DNA of 64,000 bases from Gordius sp. MW1 (lineage: Eukaryota > Nematomorpha > Gordioida > Gordea > Gordiidae), in contig OZ038528.1 of the NCBI GenBank assembly GCA_964036665.1, positions 21,439,245 through 21,503,244 of the forward strand. The letters run 5' to 3'. Shown here one piece after another: positions 1 through 11,345 of the stretch. Numbering within the stretch: the stretch's first letter is position 1; the number at the start of each line of letters is the position of its first letter. The notes under the pieces were generated by a model that made no database searches, had not been told where the DNA came from, and was given only the letters and a program-made list of their open reading frames with translations. Made by a program: the position numbers and the translations under genes.

Positions 1-1780
1 GAGCACGAAGTAGACCCATGTCTACTAAATGAGGAAGTTTTTTAATCAAATTTTTGATATTAGTTAAAAAATCTTTCATTGCAAAATGCAAATTGCACAA
101 ATTCATTTGCTCTGATTTCCTTTGCATTTTATAGTACACGCCTTTTAATACCAGATCTAACACATTATATTTTGAGATTTGTGTTTGAGCAATTTGTTAT
201 TTTAAACGTGAAACTTAATACAAATAAATACTTTTTTTAAAATTTGTCTGTTTGAAAGGGGTTTTGAAAACTTGTATATAAATTGTATTTTGATACAATT
301 TCTGAATAATATTCATAAATATTGTGTTTTTAATGTCAAAATCTCTTCTTTATAATGTATTTGGTCCCACAGTCGTGGGCCTATTTATCACGTATAAATA
401 AACTAGTTTCATTTAAAATTTGTTTATTTACATGGACAGGAATATTTCACATTCAAAATTTTGTAAAAAGGAATAATCATGACATTTACGAGCTCAGATG
501 TATTTTTATACGGACCAAATCGCAAAAATAAATTCACATAACTTTTTTAGTTTATATTATATATATCTAGCTTTATTTGATATTGCTTCAAAATTAATTA
601 CCCCTTGGGCAAATATTAAGTCAGAATGTAGTCTTTCTTTAATAAACCAACAAGTTGAACATGCATCAAAAATAGTTATTTGAAATCTATAAAAATAATC
701 AGTTGAGGCCAAAAAATAGAAGAAACTTTGGCCTCGGGCCAGGGTCAGCAAAAATTAAATTTAAACAGCGGCCATTATTTATAATTTATTGGCAAGCAAG
801 TTTTTCCAGAATCGTAGTTTGACAATATGTAAACCAACGTCGAAAGTAAGCCCATTCATAAAATGCACAGCAAATAATAATTTGTTGTCCCTTAAATGAA
901 AACTGACTTGTCCCATCGATACTCAATCTTATGATAATGTAGGTAATGCCTACCTAGAGAACTTAGACTTTTTTAGGAGGAAGGGGCACGTTAAATTTTA
1001 GACCAAATTTTAATTGTTATCTGATTTATATTCTTAGTTTTAAAAACATGTACATTTGCTCTTTCCACGTGACACTAGGTCCTGTGTCGGGAGTGGACAA
1101 AGTTAAGAAAACTAATAAGTTAACTCAGGGCATCGCCCTTACCCAATCAAGGTGGAAGAAACTTATCGAAATATACCCTCCATGGGACCAATCACATAAT
1201 AAAGGTTATAATAAAATATATGCTCTTCGTAAAGCCGCTTTATATTTGTTAAGTAAAATCGTAATATATTTTAAAAATTTAACTTCCATTTCTTAAGTCA
1301 GAGCATATTCTAACAAGGGATCGGATGAGGGACATTTCATAAATAAAAAAAACCTTATGATTAAAAATCTTTCAAGTTATAAAAAGTTTTTTTATTTAAA
1401 TTTTTAATTAGTTCTTAATTAATAAATATATTTCGACAAAATACAGCTAATTTAAACATATAGATTTTTGATTTTAATCGATCTTGGATGAATCTTAACG
1501 AAATTTTTATCGCCCCAGGATAGTCATAACAAAACATCGTCTACGATGAAGTTTAACGTTTAAGGTAAAAAGTGAGGAGGGCATATGTGTTTATGGACAG
1601 CTAAGTCGCCGAGTATTTATGAGGTTTTAATTTACTTATTAATATTTTACTTTTTAAAATAAAACAGATAAACGCGAAACGAAAAATAGAAACATCGCCG
1701 AGGTTGCTTGCTGAGCGCTGTACAAATCAAATTAAAATCTGGATTTTTATATAAATAAGCTAACTATCAATATACGGCTA

Positions 1781-1943
1781 TATGGGGATAGCCAGGATTG
1801 TAATTAGGGGGGGGGGGCACTAATGATTTAGAAGTGGCAAAATCAAACATTTTTGGTGTTTTATAAATATATCAATTTTTAGGGATTTTTTGGATTTAGA
1901 GGGGGGGCAGCCGATTCTCCCTACCACCTCCTGGTTACGGCTA
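1781..1943. mobile_element. MITE family 1 copy (GGGCGTAGCC termini), degenerate
   Basis: The left end reads GGGGATAGCCAGG and the right end CCTGGTTACGGC. These are decayed versions of the inverted termini ATGGGCGTAGCCAGG / CCTGGCTACGCCCAT found at about ten other places in the window. The interior has the family's G-runs and the GGATTTAGAGGGGG segment. Confidence 0.6.
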
Positions 1944-2007
1944 AGTACAGCCGTGTTCATAAATAACTAGTTCAAACTTTTTATAAGAATTGCATTAATC
2001 TGGCCAA

Positions 2008-2013
2008 TTTATT
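2008..2013 (-). promoter_or_regulatory. candidate polyadenylation signal for EIF2B4
   Basis: The minus strand reads AATAAA about 120 bases beyond the EIF2B4 stop codon. Position and sequence suit a poly(A) signal; there is no transcript evidence. Confidence 0.4.
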
Positions 2014-2134
2014 GCAAAACTATCGTAAATTACATAATCAACGACAATAACAAACTAAGACGAGATGATCAAGCAGGACATATTTCAAAAACATCACAAA
2101 AAGCGAAATAAAACGGGCATTTTCAAGCGTAATT

Positions 2135-5100
2135 TCATGAATATTCCAGATTTTTGACGCGCAATATGACGGGAACGGATGTACATGGTAGCATACCCAA
2201 CTCCGTTATCACCATAGTTATTAGTTCGGGTGGAGTTACGTCGTACGTTATATTTAACAAGGTAAGTGATTCCATTTTATACCAATCACTAATTTCCGAC
2301 CCCGTGCCAATTAAAAGCTCGTTTGGATCCGCTAAAAATGTACAAAAAAAAATAACTTTTTTCAAAGATGTTGTAAAAACGGCTGGGTTTTGTTTGGTTC
2401 AACTAAGACTAACCATCGACTAAGGTCTGTTTTTCACATTTCGACTAAGCCTAGAAGTCGAATAAGATAAACGGACCAAAAAACCGTAGGTGTGCATATG
2501 TTAAGTCGATTAAAACTAAGGGTCGACCAAACAAACCCCAGACGTTTTTACAACATAACTGCAGAGGCTTATACGTATCAATAATGTACGTATAAATTAG
2601 TTCAGTCTGAAAAATAAGATGATGGTTATAAAACTACGGACTGTAGTTTTTCCTGAGCTAGCGTTTTTTGAAATTTATTGCTTCCTTTTTATAAACTGAA
2701 TGTCTGGGCATATTGTTATAAATCGACCCAATTTATGTTTTAATTAAGAGCTAGCTATGTTCTTTTGCCAAACAACGTTACAAATTATAAAACTATAATA
2801 GATAGAGTTATCGAAAAACCCCACGAATGTGGGACCAAATAATTGATAAAGAAGAAGAAGATCGAAAGGCCAATACTATGCGCCGTAAATTTTTAATCAA
2901 AATCGCCTACTCTTCAATGTCGTTTAAACCGTAGGAACTGTTTTTTCTGATTTTAGTACTTAACGTTAGTGGTGGGAAAAGTTAGGCGTGAGTCAACCCC
3001 AGGTCAACCTTAGGTTGGGTTCGAGGTAGTGGCGTTGAATTGCTAACTAGCTTCAACTCCAAACGCGAGCACACACACTGAGCTGGTTAATATGCTAGTT
3101 GGCACAATGAGTGCTCGCTGTTCGGTGCAATAGTTTTAACAGTAGCATGTAAAAATGCTCGAGAGGTTAGTCGATGCAAAATCTGTTAAAGCATTGAGCA
3201 GATAGCTCGAGCAGTAAACTTGAGCAGATAGCAGATTTAATTGCTATTTGTTATGATTACAATATTTGCTCATGTTCTATATCATAAATAAATTATGAAC
3301 TTGCCCCCCCCCCTTATTTTTACTTTTTTTCTTCCCTGGCCCCCGGGTGAGGAAGAGAGTAAAAAATAGGGGGGGGGGGCAAAGTTCTTAATTTATTTAT
3401 CATATATAATATGATTAAAATTGTAATTTTAACAAATAGCAATTCAATCTACTATCTGCTCGAATTTACTGCTCGAGCTCCTGCTAAATTTTTTAACAGA
3501 TTTGGCTGCTTCGACTAACCTCTCGAGCATTTTTACATGCTACTGTTAAAACTATTGCACCGAACTGCTAGCACTCATTGTGCTAAACTAGCATATTAAA
3601 CAGCTAGTGTGTGTGCTCGAGCAATGCACATAGTTAGCATTGCTCACGCGAGCAATCTAACAACTCTAGTTAGAGAGGTTCCTTGAAAACCTCTAAGGTC
3701 TTTTAGAAACGCAAAGTAGAAATTAACCTTAAACATCGAGGTCAATTGAGAAGCCTAAAGCTTAGGTTAGAGCGTAAAATTAACCTTAACGCTATTAGGT
3801 TGATCAATATACAGAAGGGTGATCAATCAAAGCTTTTAAAAATGAACGCTCTTTCCCTCTCCTTCCTTCGTATGCAACTTACTCCCTCCCTTACCATGTA
3901 TATGTTTTCGCTACTCTTGCATTTGTGTTTGCCCCTTTTCATAATTTGGTGGTTTTTTTTCAAAAATTTGTCGATTTCTCTCCTACTAGTGTGCGCGAGG
4001 GGAGTCAAGATGTTCAAACATAAGGAAAAACGCTGTATATAACCTAAAGCTTTATGTTAATTTAATTGACCTAAGGTAAATATTTAGCATTTTGTAATTA
4101 TTTTATATATATAATATGAAATAGAAATTTTAAGATTTATTCAGATTAAAAATAAAGCAAACTAACGATAAAAATTTATTTTAGTTCAATTATTTAATTT
4201 TTATGGAAGAAATCGAGATTTAAGTTTATCAATATATACCTATCTCTATACATTGTTTTATTTTAAATTACCTCCATTTTGCAGCATATTCCTTTTGTGT
4301 GCGATGTAGCGTGACTGATAGTGGTGTATTTAATTCTAGCTACTTCTATTAATTGCTACACAATTTACGGGCTCATTTTCCATTTGTTTATGTCACGCAC
4401 CGAGTGTCACGCCGCGTCCGCACCGAACGTGTCACGTTGTTTATTTTTAATTGATTGCTGTCTGTGGGTTCGAATCCCAAAGAGGGCAAATTTTTTTTAT
4501 CTTTTTTTTAAATTAATATATTGTTCTTGTTAATACCATTGATAATATGACTTTTTGGCCGTCCGTTGGCTACTGACCAATGAAGAAAATGACCATTGGC
4601 CAAAGTTTGAATCGAAATTTTTTTAATTTTTTTTTAAATTAATATATTGTTCTTGTTAATACCATTGATAATATGACTTTTTGGCCATCCGTTAGCTACT
4701 GACTGACCAATGAATAATGACCATTGGCCAAAGTGTGAATCAAATTTTTCTTAATTTTTTTTTAATTAAAATATTTTTATATCCACTTTTTGGCCGTCCG
4801 CTGGCTAATGACCAATGAATAAAATGACCATTGGCCAAAGTGTGAATCGAAATTTTTTTTCTCGTTTTTTTAATTAATATATTGTTCTTGTTAATAGCAT
4901 TGATAATATGACTTTTTGGCCGTCCGCTGGCTACTGACCAATGAATAAAATGACCATTGGCCAACGTGTGAATCAAAATTTTTTATTTTTTTAATTAATA
5001 TATTTTTATATCCACTTTTACCCTCTATTGGTACTGACCAATGAAAAAAAATGAATGACCATTGGCCAAAGTGTGAATCGAAATTTTTTTTTCGTCTTTT

Positions 5101-8100
5101 TGACTCTTATGTATTAAGACAGTGTCCTGGCTGCTGACCAATGGAAAAGAATGACCATTGGCCAAAGTGTGAATCTAAATTTTTTTTTCGAATTGCTATA
5201 TTAGGCTAACATTGATAATTACTCATGCCCCCCCCCTACAAGGGCCTATGCCTCTACATGTGCCCCTGTGCCCCCCCCCCACATACTGATGTGGGTTCGA
5301 ATTCCGGAGAGGGCAAATTTTTTTATTTTTTTTAATTAATATATTGTTCTTGTTAATACCATTGAAAATATGACTTTTTGGCCGTCCGCTTTAACAGTAT
5401 TTAAAAAAAATATTGCCTCATAGCGTTTAGGTTAATTTTACGCTATAACCTAAGCTTTAGGTTAGTCTACGCAAATTGATCTCAAGGTTTGAGGTTGATA
5501 TTGATCTATAACTTCGAGGCAGAGGTTAGCGTTTTTAAAAGACCTCAAAGGTTTTTTGAAAAGAACTATTAAGTTAGGTCGACAAAACCTGAGTTTTTCC
5601 CATCACTACATTGAACAATCGGGCGAGAGAACTGCCACAACTGTCTCCCTATTTATAATAAACCCCGATAGTATTATTAAAAAGTCTATAACTTATTTTC
5701 ACAAAGACATTACTTTAAAATATAACAAAGCTCTTACCCCTTTCATATAATTTACGAGCAATTCACAACGGAAAGGCTGAAGTGAAACAATGTGCCTAAT
5801 TTAGGCCCCTCGTTTTTATAAATTTATTTCACAAATTTGACCCAACCTTATCTTTTCAACATCCAGTAGGGCTACAAAAGAGACTTTTTATAAGTTTTTA
5901 AGTCGATTCGGTCCTCCTGCCCGAGTACTACCTTTAAAAATGTTTTTAAAAAACTCTTAATATTCTTCAAATTAATAACAGTCCAACGCATTTCAACCTT
6001 TTTGAGGTACCTACCTGTCAACGTTCTCTTCATCTAACATAATTTCTTTCAAAAAAATTCGCAATTTCGAGAAGGGGGGTGGGTTTTACTGAAGGACAGC
6101 TGATAAAATAGCAAATTTAAGGAATATATAATAACGAACTAAATGCTACTCATATTGTTGTCTAATGAAATGCTAAACTTACGTATCTAAAGTTAAGCCT
6201 TTAATGTTATCGTTATTTTTTCTTCCACAACATTCGCAATTCATACTGCACAAGTGAGCATATTGAATAAACTTCACCCAAAAGGATTGACTAACTCGAT
6301 AAATAATCAGATATACGCCAGTCTATTGTATTATTAGTCTATGATGTATGCAAAATTTTTAAGAATTTTATTAAGCACCCCCCCCCCCAACTTTTTAGAA
6401 AAAATCTAAGTCATAACGTTGAAATGAAGGATAACGGCAAACCTAATTCGTTGTAGACGAATGAATCTGTTTGTATCTTTTCGGCGAATTTGTAAGTTTC
6501 GCAACACAATAGCACTGGGACGTGGTAACTTTTGGCGCATAAGGCAATCATGGACCCACCCACGCGACCCATGACGTAGCCGTTTGCTAGGAGGGCGTGA
6601 GCTCCCAAAATAACCTTATTCACCTAAATGACGCCCAAAAAATGTTTTTAAATATTAGATATTTGATTTTAAATTAAATTGATTTATCAAAAGTTAGGAA
6701 AAAGTGAAGACCTTTGGCATGACGTGGGATATGTTATTGATGTATACATACATACAGGAAATGTGATTTTGTACCAATCTTTTCATCATCTTTTGACCTT
6801 GTAATTATTAAAATGTGATTTAAACTTGTCCTAATACAATTTATAAACCGCATTTTTAAAATAATTAATGCAAAACAATTAATATTTGTGGTGGTAAACA
6901 TACAGTTATATTATATGCATAGACTAATAGACTGCTCATTCCCTTTTAAAAAGTGTTCCACATTTTGGCATCCATTTTGAAAAGTGAATCATGAATTTTG
7001 GCCAATTCATATGGTTTGATGAATTTTTAAAGTCGCTATAATGATTAGAATGGGTGATTTCATGTTATGAAATCTATGATTATTGTCCAATACAATTCAT
7101 CGCTATACAAACTCTACTTCACTTATCAAAATGGCTGTCGTTTTTGGCAACACTTTTGATGCGTGAATATATAAGAGATGAGCAGTCTATTAGTCTATGA
7201 TTATATAGGCATATTTCTTGATTGTGAATACATGAAAGACGAATGTTTAATTTATTACAACTTTTATTTATATATCATTTTTTAGAGAATATATGATTGC
7301 TATTATTGTAAGCCAAAGCCAAGTTGGTGTGATATATTCATAGAACAAAAATATAATTGATAAGAACTCAAATTTTTAGGTCTAAATTTCATATATACTG
7401 TATAATTTATATTTTTGAAAAACTTAATGATGCTGGATAAACAACTAAAAATCAGAATTGTACCCAAAAAATAAGAATTATTTTGAAAAAACTTATTAAA
7501 TCAGATAATATATTTATTTACCACCCAAATCTGGTCTTGAATCGACAATGATAACATGCAATTTTTTGCCTGATTTATGGCAATCATATAGAATCTTGAA
7601 TATTATGGATGAACTAAATAAATCATAGAAAAAAAACTTAAAAAAAGTTGACATATATGTTCGTTCATCCATTTGATTCAAATTATAACCAATTTAACAT
7701 AACTAATCATGTAAGTTACTTGAAATTAGATTACATGAAATGATTTTATGATACCACATTAAAATTTAAACTATTTTATGGGACTAAATTAATAATATAA
7801 AAATTCATAAGGCTCAAACTTTTATAAAAATGGAAATTAAATATATATAAAAATAAAACATTACTTAAAACATAATTCAAAAAAATACCATTTAATAAAT
7901 CTATTCAAAAAGCTTAATATTAATCAGTTTTTGCTAATTATTATCATTGAAAATAAGTAAGCAAATTCTCAGGAGTTTAAAATTTTTTAGGGGTAAATAA
8001 AAAAGCATTACTAAGAATAAATCAGGATAATGTCATTATTCGATATTTTAGTAGATGCATAGGTTTTTGAAATAGCCTCTCCTGCTAAAACAATTTTTTC

Positions 8101-9013
8101 CATTATATAATCATTAATTGCATCTGTAAGCATAATTTTTGCCTAAAATAGAAAAAGAAGAGTCATTATATAGTATAAAATTTTGGCAATTAAATATATT
8201 AAATAGTAACCTTTGAATCAATTGTTTCTGAAGGTATTTTAGTAATTTTCATTTTAACAAATTTGATAGCATTTCGCATTGTTATAGATAATGGTCTACA
8301 TTGCGATAAATAAAATATATTCGGTTTGAGTTTAGACTCAAGATCTCTTGCCAATTCTTTATGAGGAACTGATTGATAATCTTCAATAAACTTTGAAAGC
8401 AAACTTATATTAGAGATAGTTAAAAATACCTTTTTAAGGGTTTCCAATAGGGCCAAACACCTGGCATTTGACCCATTTATATTATGTTGTGCATAATCCA
8501 ATCCTAATTTAATTATATGTGGGTTTAGTATTGTTGTAGAAAATGACAAATTTCTTGATATTGATGTTATATCCCTATCATATTGTGGTAAATGAGAAAA
8601 TAAGGCAACTTTTTTGTCTATATTATTTCTCTGGGGTATGTTGTCTTTAGCTAACTTTCTTGCTAATTTTCTCTGCACTTTTTCATTATCTAATCTAATA
8701 TTTTCTGGGACTCTGAGTGAACCTTGTTAAGTGAAAATAAAAAAGTATCAATATTACTTGATAAGGTTGAAGATAAATAAGATGAGCTTGAGTGGGGTAT
8801 ATAATCATTTTGCTTTGAAAATTTAACTTCTTTTTTGGGTTTACTAATGGCTACTTTGTCCAAGTCAGTAGCTTTTTCACTTTCTAATTTTTTCCCATCA
8901 TTTTCCAAAAAAGGTTGTCCCAATGGTTTGGCCGGATCAATAATCGGTTTAGGCAATTTTGTGGTCTCTGAATTCTTCTTTTCTTTATCTTTTTTATTTT
9001 TGCTTTTTGTCAT
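2135..9013 (-). CDS. EIF2B4: Translation initiation factor eIF2B subunit delta, 7 exons
   Basis: Regulatory subunit of the eIF2B complex, the cytoplasmic nucleotide exchange factor that recycles eIF2-GDP to eIF2-GTP and is the target of the integrated stress response. Exons by descending coordinate: 9013-8758, 8722-8211, 8142-8012, 7613-7522, 6797-6712, 6623-6443, 2331-2135. All junctions keep phase and sum to 484 codons plus stop, slightly shorter than vertebrate delta subunits. The first 85 residues are lysine-rich and low complexity, as in the family. Family signatures: [11 protein letters not shown] and [11 protein letters not shown] (exon 2), [13 protein letters not shown] (exon 4), [12 protein letters not shown] and [12 protein letters not shown] (exon 6), and [20 protein letters not shown] followed by [10 protein letters not shown] (exon 7). 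These define the Rossmann-like IF-2B domain. ATG 9013 is the first in-frame start. The first intron would be only 35 nt; the last is 4.1 kb and full of repeats. Identity is certain; exon 1-2 splicing is inferred. Confidence 0.93.
2368..2556. mobile_element. MITE family 2 copy (TTGTAAAAACGGCTGGG termini)
   Basis: About 189 bp starting ATGTTGTAAAAACGGCTGGG and ending in the near reverse complement CGTTTTTACAACAT. The interior repeats TCGACTAA/TTAGTCGA motifs. It lies in the last intron of EIF2B4, only 37 bases upstream of that exon's acceptor. Sister copies are at 55651, 59755 and 62172. Confidence 0.8.
3041..3640. repeat. 600 bp foldback palindrome
   Basis: The left arm (3041 to about 3330) and right arm (about 3360 to 3640) are imperfect reverse complements over nearly 280 bases each. 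Examples are CACAATGAGTGCT against AGCACTCATTGTG and TAGTTTTAACAGTAGCATGT against ACATGCTACTGTTAAAACTA. The centre is CCCGGG at 3342-3347, flanked by a C-run and a G-run. No coding capacity. It lies in the last intron of EIF2B4 and looks like a non-autonomous foldback element. Confidence 0.85.
3674..5560. repeat. 1.9 kb block bounded by ~120 bp inverted repeats
   Basis: Bases about 3674-3790 match the reverse complement of about 5428-5560, both containing CCTAAAGCTTAGGTTA followed by AGCGTAAAATTAACCT. The bounded interior holds the B-box/tandem-array composite at 4321-5400. It could be one large non-autonomous element or two copies in opposite orientation flanking other insertions. No ORF in it resembles a transposase. 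Confidence 0.55.
4321..5400. repeat. tRNA-like B box followed by ~120 bp tandem array
   Basis: The segment starts with AATTGCTACACAATTTACGG, then GTGGGTTCGAATCCCAAAG (a perfect tRNA T-arm/B box at about 4465-4483), a T-run, then about six diverged units. Each unit contains GGCCGTCCGCTGGCTACTGA and a hairpin, CCAATG separated by a short loop from CATTGG. A second B box (GGGTTCGAATTCCGG) sits at about 5286-5300. The same composite occurs at 39480-40560 in the other orientation, and a single unit at 18050-18160. Apparent reading frames across it are repeat artefacts. Confidence 0.75.
5561..6442. other. EIF2B4 intronic DNA, nothing recognised
   Basis: Unique AT-rich sequence between the repeat block and EIF2B4 exon 6. 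A short open frame on the plus strand (5556-5750) has no family resemblance and was not called. Confidence 0.5.
8723..8757 (-). other. candidate 35-nt intron of EIF2B4
   Basis: On the minus strand it begins GTAATATTGATAC and ends TTTTCACTTAACAAG. It has a GT donor, a T-rich tract, a CTTAAC branch-point-like motif and an AG acceptor. Without removing it the reading frame hits a stop (TAG) 13 codons before the conserved domain. Removing it restores one frame from ATG 9013 into that domain. Other introns of the gene are 68 nt or longer. Confidence 0.55.
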
Positions 9014-9070
9014 TTTTAAAGTTGCATATGTTTAAAATATTTGTCAATTGGTTACAATATAAAAGGGGGC

Positions 9071-9224
9071 GGTGGTCCGTCAACTTGCCGAAAACCATCT
9101 CGCCGAATTTCATGTCCCCCGGTTTAAAATGGTCCCCTGGGGGACGATTTTAAATTAGGGGACCTTTTTTAACCGGGGGACATTAAATTCGGCTAAATGG
9201 TTTTTGGCGAGTTGATGGGGCACC
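9071..9224. mobile_element. MITE family 3 copy, near-palindromic, upstream of EIF2B4
   Basis: About 154 bp starting GGTGGTCCGTCAACTTGCCG and ending GGCGAGTTGATGGGGCACC. The two halves are largely reverse complements around GGTCCCCTGGGGGACGATTT. It ends 58 bases upstream of the EIF2B4 ATG, so it lies in the likely promoter or 5' UTR. Confidence 0.85.
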
Positions 9225-9246
9225 TAAGAGGGCTCAAATATCCATA

Positions 9247-9410
9247 GGTGGCCCGTCAACTTGCCGAAAATCATCTCGGCTAATTTATTGTTTCCTGATA
9301 AAAAATGTCCCCTAATTCAAAAATGTCCTATAGCAAAATTTATTCAACCAATCACAAAATGTCCCAGGGTGAATTCGGCGAACTTGTTTTCGGCGAGTTG
9401 ATAGGGCACC
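9247..9410. mobile_element. MITE family 3 copy, second subtype
   Basis: Starts GGTGGCCCGTCAACTTGCCG and ends GGCGAGTTGATAGGGCACC. The interior carries TTCAACCAATCACAAAATGT, shared in inverse orientation with the copy at 45206. It sits 22 bases from the previous copy. Confidence 0.8.
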
Positions 9411-9569
9411 ATATCCATAGACTAAGTCTGGTAGGAAGTTGGTCAAAGAAGCAAATAAATGGCGTCAAATTTTGGCCCAATTCATCAAAATTCATCAGAA
9501 ATTAACATATGTATTTTAACATATAGTAAAATTATAAACAGTAATATTTAATATGCCTATAAGTAACAT

Positions 9570-9905
9570 TTTATATTATGTTTTCATTTATCCTAATGTT
9601 TTTTGCATACTGATAATTAAATTCATTTATATATGTGAAAAAATCTATTGATATTTTATTTTATACAATTTATTATATCCATAAAATTATGTTTTTAAAT
9701 TATCCTGATGTTTTCTATATACTTATAATGAAAGGCATTCATATATAAAAAGATTTTATTGTTGTTTTTCTAGGAAGTAATATTTTATGTTATACAAATG
9801 ACATTATATCTATAAAATTATGTTTTTAGATTAACTTGATGTTTTCTATATACTTATACTAAAAGACATTCATCTATGAAAAGGATTTATTGTTTTATGT
9901 CTAAT
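9570..9905. repeat. AT-rich tandem array, ~3 units of ~120-130 bp
   Basis: The segment ATAAAATTATGTTTTTA followed by a CTTGATG or CCTGATG step and TTTTCTATATACTTATA recurs three times with drift, each followed by GACATTCAT-like and AAAGATTTTATTG-like sequence. No coding potential. It leads into the Helitron-like element. Confidence 0.6.
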
Positions 9906-10009
9906 ATAATCTTATATATAAAAATGAAACTATGTATGTATGTTTGTTTGATTGTGTTTGTTTGTATCTATGCCACCACCAAATTTAGAAAACTAACAGA
10001 CCGATTTGG

Positions 10010-10430
10010 CTCAAAATTTCACAGTTTATTCCCCATACTCTGGAGCATGTTTAAGATTTGTTCGAGCCAAATCGGTCCAGTAGTTTTCGAGGGGTTACGT
10101 TTTTTTGTTTTATACGTTGGTTTATACGTTTTGACACTTAATAAAGACGTCCCTCAAAAACTACTCGACCGATTTGGCCCAAAATTCCATACTTTATTCC
10201 CCATACTTCGGAGCATGTTTTAAGATTTGTTTGAGCCAAATCGGTCCAGTAGTTTTCGAGGGGTCACGATTTTTTGTTTTATACGTTGGTTTATACGTTT
10301 TGACACTTAATAAAGACGTCCCTCAAAAACTACTGGTCCGATTTGGCTCAAAATTGCATACTTTATTCCCTATACTCCGGAGCATGTTTTAAAATTTGTT
10401 CAAGCCAAAAATTTGTTCAAGCCAAATCGG
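10010..10430. repeat. 169-bp tandem repeat, ~2.5 units
   Basis: The marker TAGTTTTCGAGGGG recurs exactly 169 bases apart (10081, 10250). Each unit contains ACTACT(C/G)G(A/T)CCGATTTGGC, GAGCCAAATCGGTCCAGTAG and GTTTTATACGTTGGTTTATA. It lies inside the Helitron-like element. Confidence 0.85.
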
Positions 10431-10800
10431 TTATTTTCATCGTTTATGTAAGTTTTAAAAAATGTAAAAATAGACAAAATTTCTCCTGTTTATAAACTAT
10501 GATAATTTAAATCCTCTAAATTATGTTTTTCCAGATCTTCCAATCGAAGGACGGTGGGTTGGAGAGGAGGGATGGCGGGCGCATAAAGGATTTATTTTCA
10601 TCGTTTATGTAAGTTTTAAAAAATGTAAAAATAGACAAAATTTCTCCTGTTTATAAACTATGATAATCTAAATCCTCTAAATTATGTTTTTCTAGATCTT
10701 CTAATCGAAGGACGGTGGGGTGGAGAGGAGGGATGGCGGGCGCATAAAGGATTTATTTTCATCGTTTATGTAAGTTTTAAAAAATGTAAAAAGTAGAACA
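10431..10800. repeat. 161-bp tandem repeat, ~2.3 units
   Basis: Units start at 10431, 10592 and 10753 with TTATTTTCATCGTTTATGTA. Each carries the GC-richer segment GAAGGACGGTGGG(T/G)TGGAG and GGATGGCGGGCGCATAAAGG. The units are almost identical, implying recent duplication. Confidence 0.9.
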
Positions 10801-11345
10801 TATAGATATTAATTGGTAGTTTTTTTCTTATTTAAATTTTTTATTTTTTTAATATTTTTAATAGGGCAAAACAACGTTTGCCGGGTCAGCTAGTGAAATA
10901 TAATTGTAAAAGTATATAAATATTTAGGTGTTAACATTTAAATATAAGTCTCTTTAAACCTCTTTTAGGTTGACCTTATTTTTTAGTTTGCCAGCACATT
11001 TTAGACGACAAAAAAATAATTGTGTCTCCTTGAATACTTTTTTCAGTTTGTCTAAATAACCATTATATATGATGAAGTCTTTTCCCATCTGTGATCTTAC
11101 CATAATATCTTGATTATCTTAAGATTTATTGTAAAATATATGAATATTAAAGTTTACCATCTGTGGATTCCTTCCTACATTTGCTTTAGCATATATGAAA
11201 AAGTTTAGCACATGTCTACGTTTCGTTTTAACTCTAATCACGATTTGTGCTATTTTTTTTCACATTGTGCTACTTTGCCGCCTATCCATCACGTGGCTAG
11301 AAATAGTCTATTGGCTGATTTAACGCGCTATTTTTATAATTATTA

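Larger units (their letters stand above)
1..2134. other. AT-rich non-coding flank, no gene seen
   Basis: No open frame here is longer than about 80 codons and none resembles a known family. The stretch is AT-rich with homopolymer runs. It carries one degenerate MITE copy at 1781-1943 and, near its right end, the presumed 3' UTR of EIF2B4. Nothing else could be supported. Confidence 0.6.
9906..10895 (+). mobile_element. Non-autonomous Helitron-like element
   Basis: The left end (ATATAAAAATGAAACTATGT then repeated GTATGTTTGTTTG) resembles Helentron-type 5' ends known from arthropods and other invertebrates. The right end GGGCAAAACAACGTTTGCC folds into a short hairpin and is followed by GGGTCAGCTAGT, the CTAG-type 3' terminus. 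Two further termini of this kind lie in opposite orientation at 11346 and 12036. The interior is two tandem arrays and encodes no Rep/helicase. Confidence 0.7.

Noticed and set aside
4460..4485. tRNA gene
   Set aside because: Only a T-arm/B box is present; no A box, anticodon arm or acceptor stem, and the motif recurs as part of a repeat.
4740..4976. Open frame with repeated [12 protein letters not shown] text
   Set aside because: Comes from the hairpin tandem array; the same peptide pattern appears at 39812-40207.
8835..9153. Plus-strand frames of 64-66 codons
   Set aside because: Antisense of EIF2B4 exon 1 and of the adjacent MITE.
9876..10392. Two open frames of 115 and 72 codons
   Set aside because: They are translations of the 169-bp tandem repeat in the Helitron-like element and repeat the same text.
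9570..10800. CRISPR array
   Set aside because: Units are directly adjacent without unique spacers, and the sequence is a eukaryotic nuclear genome.
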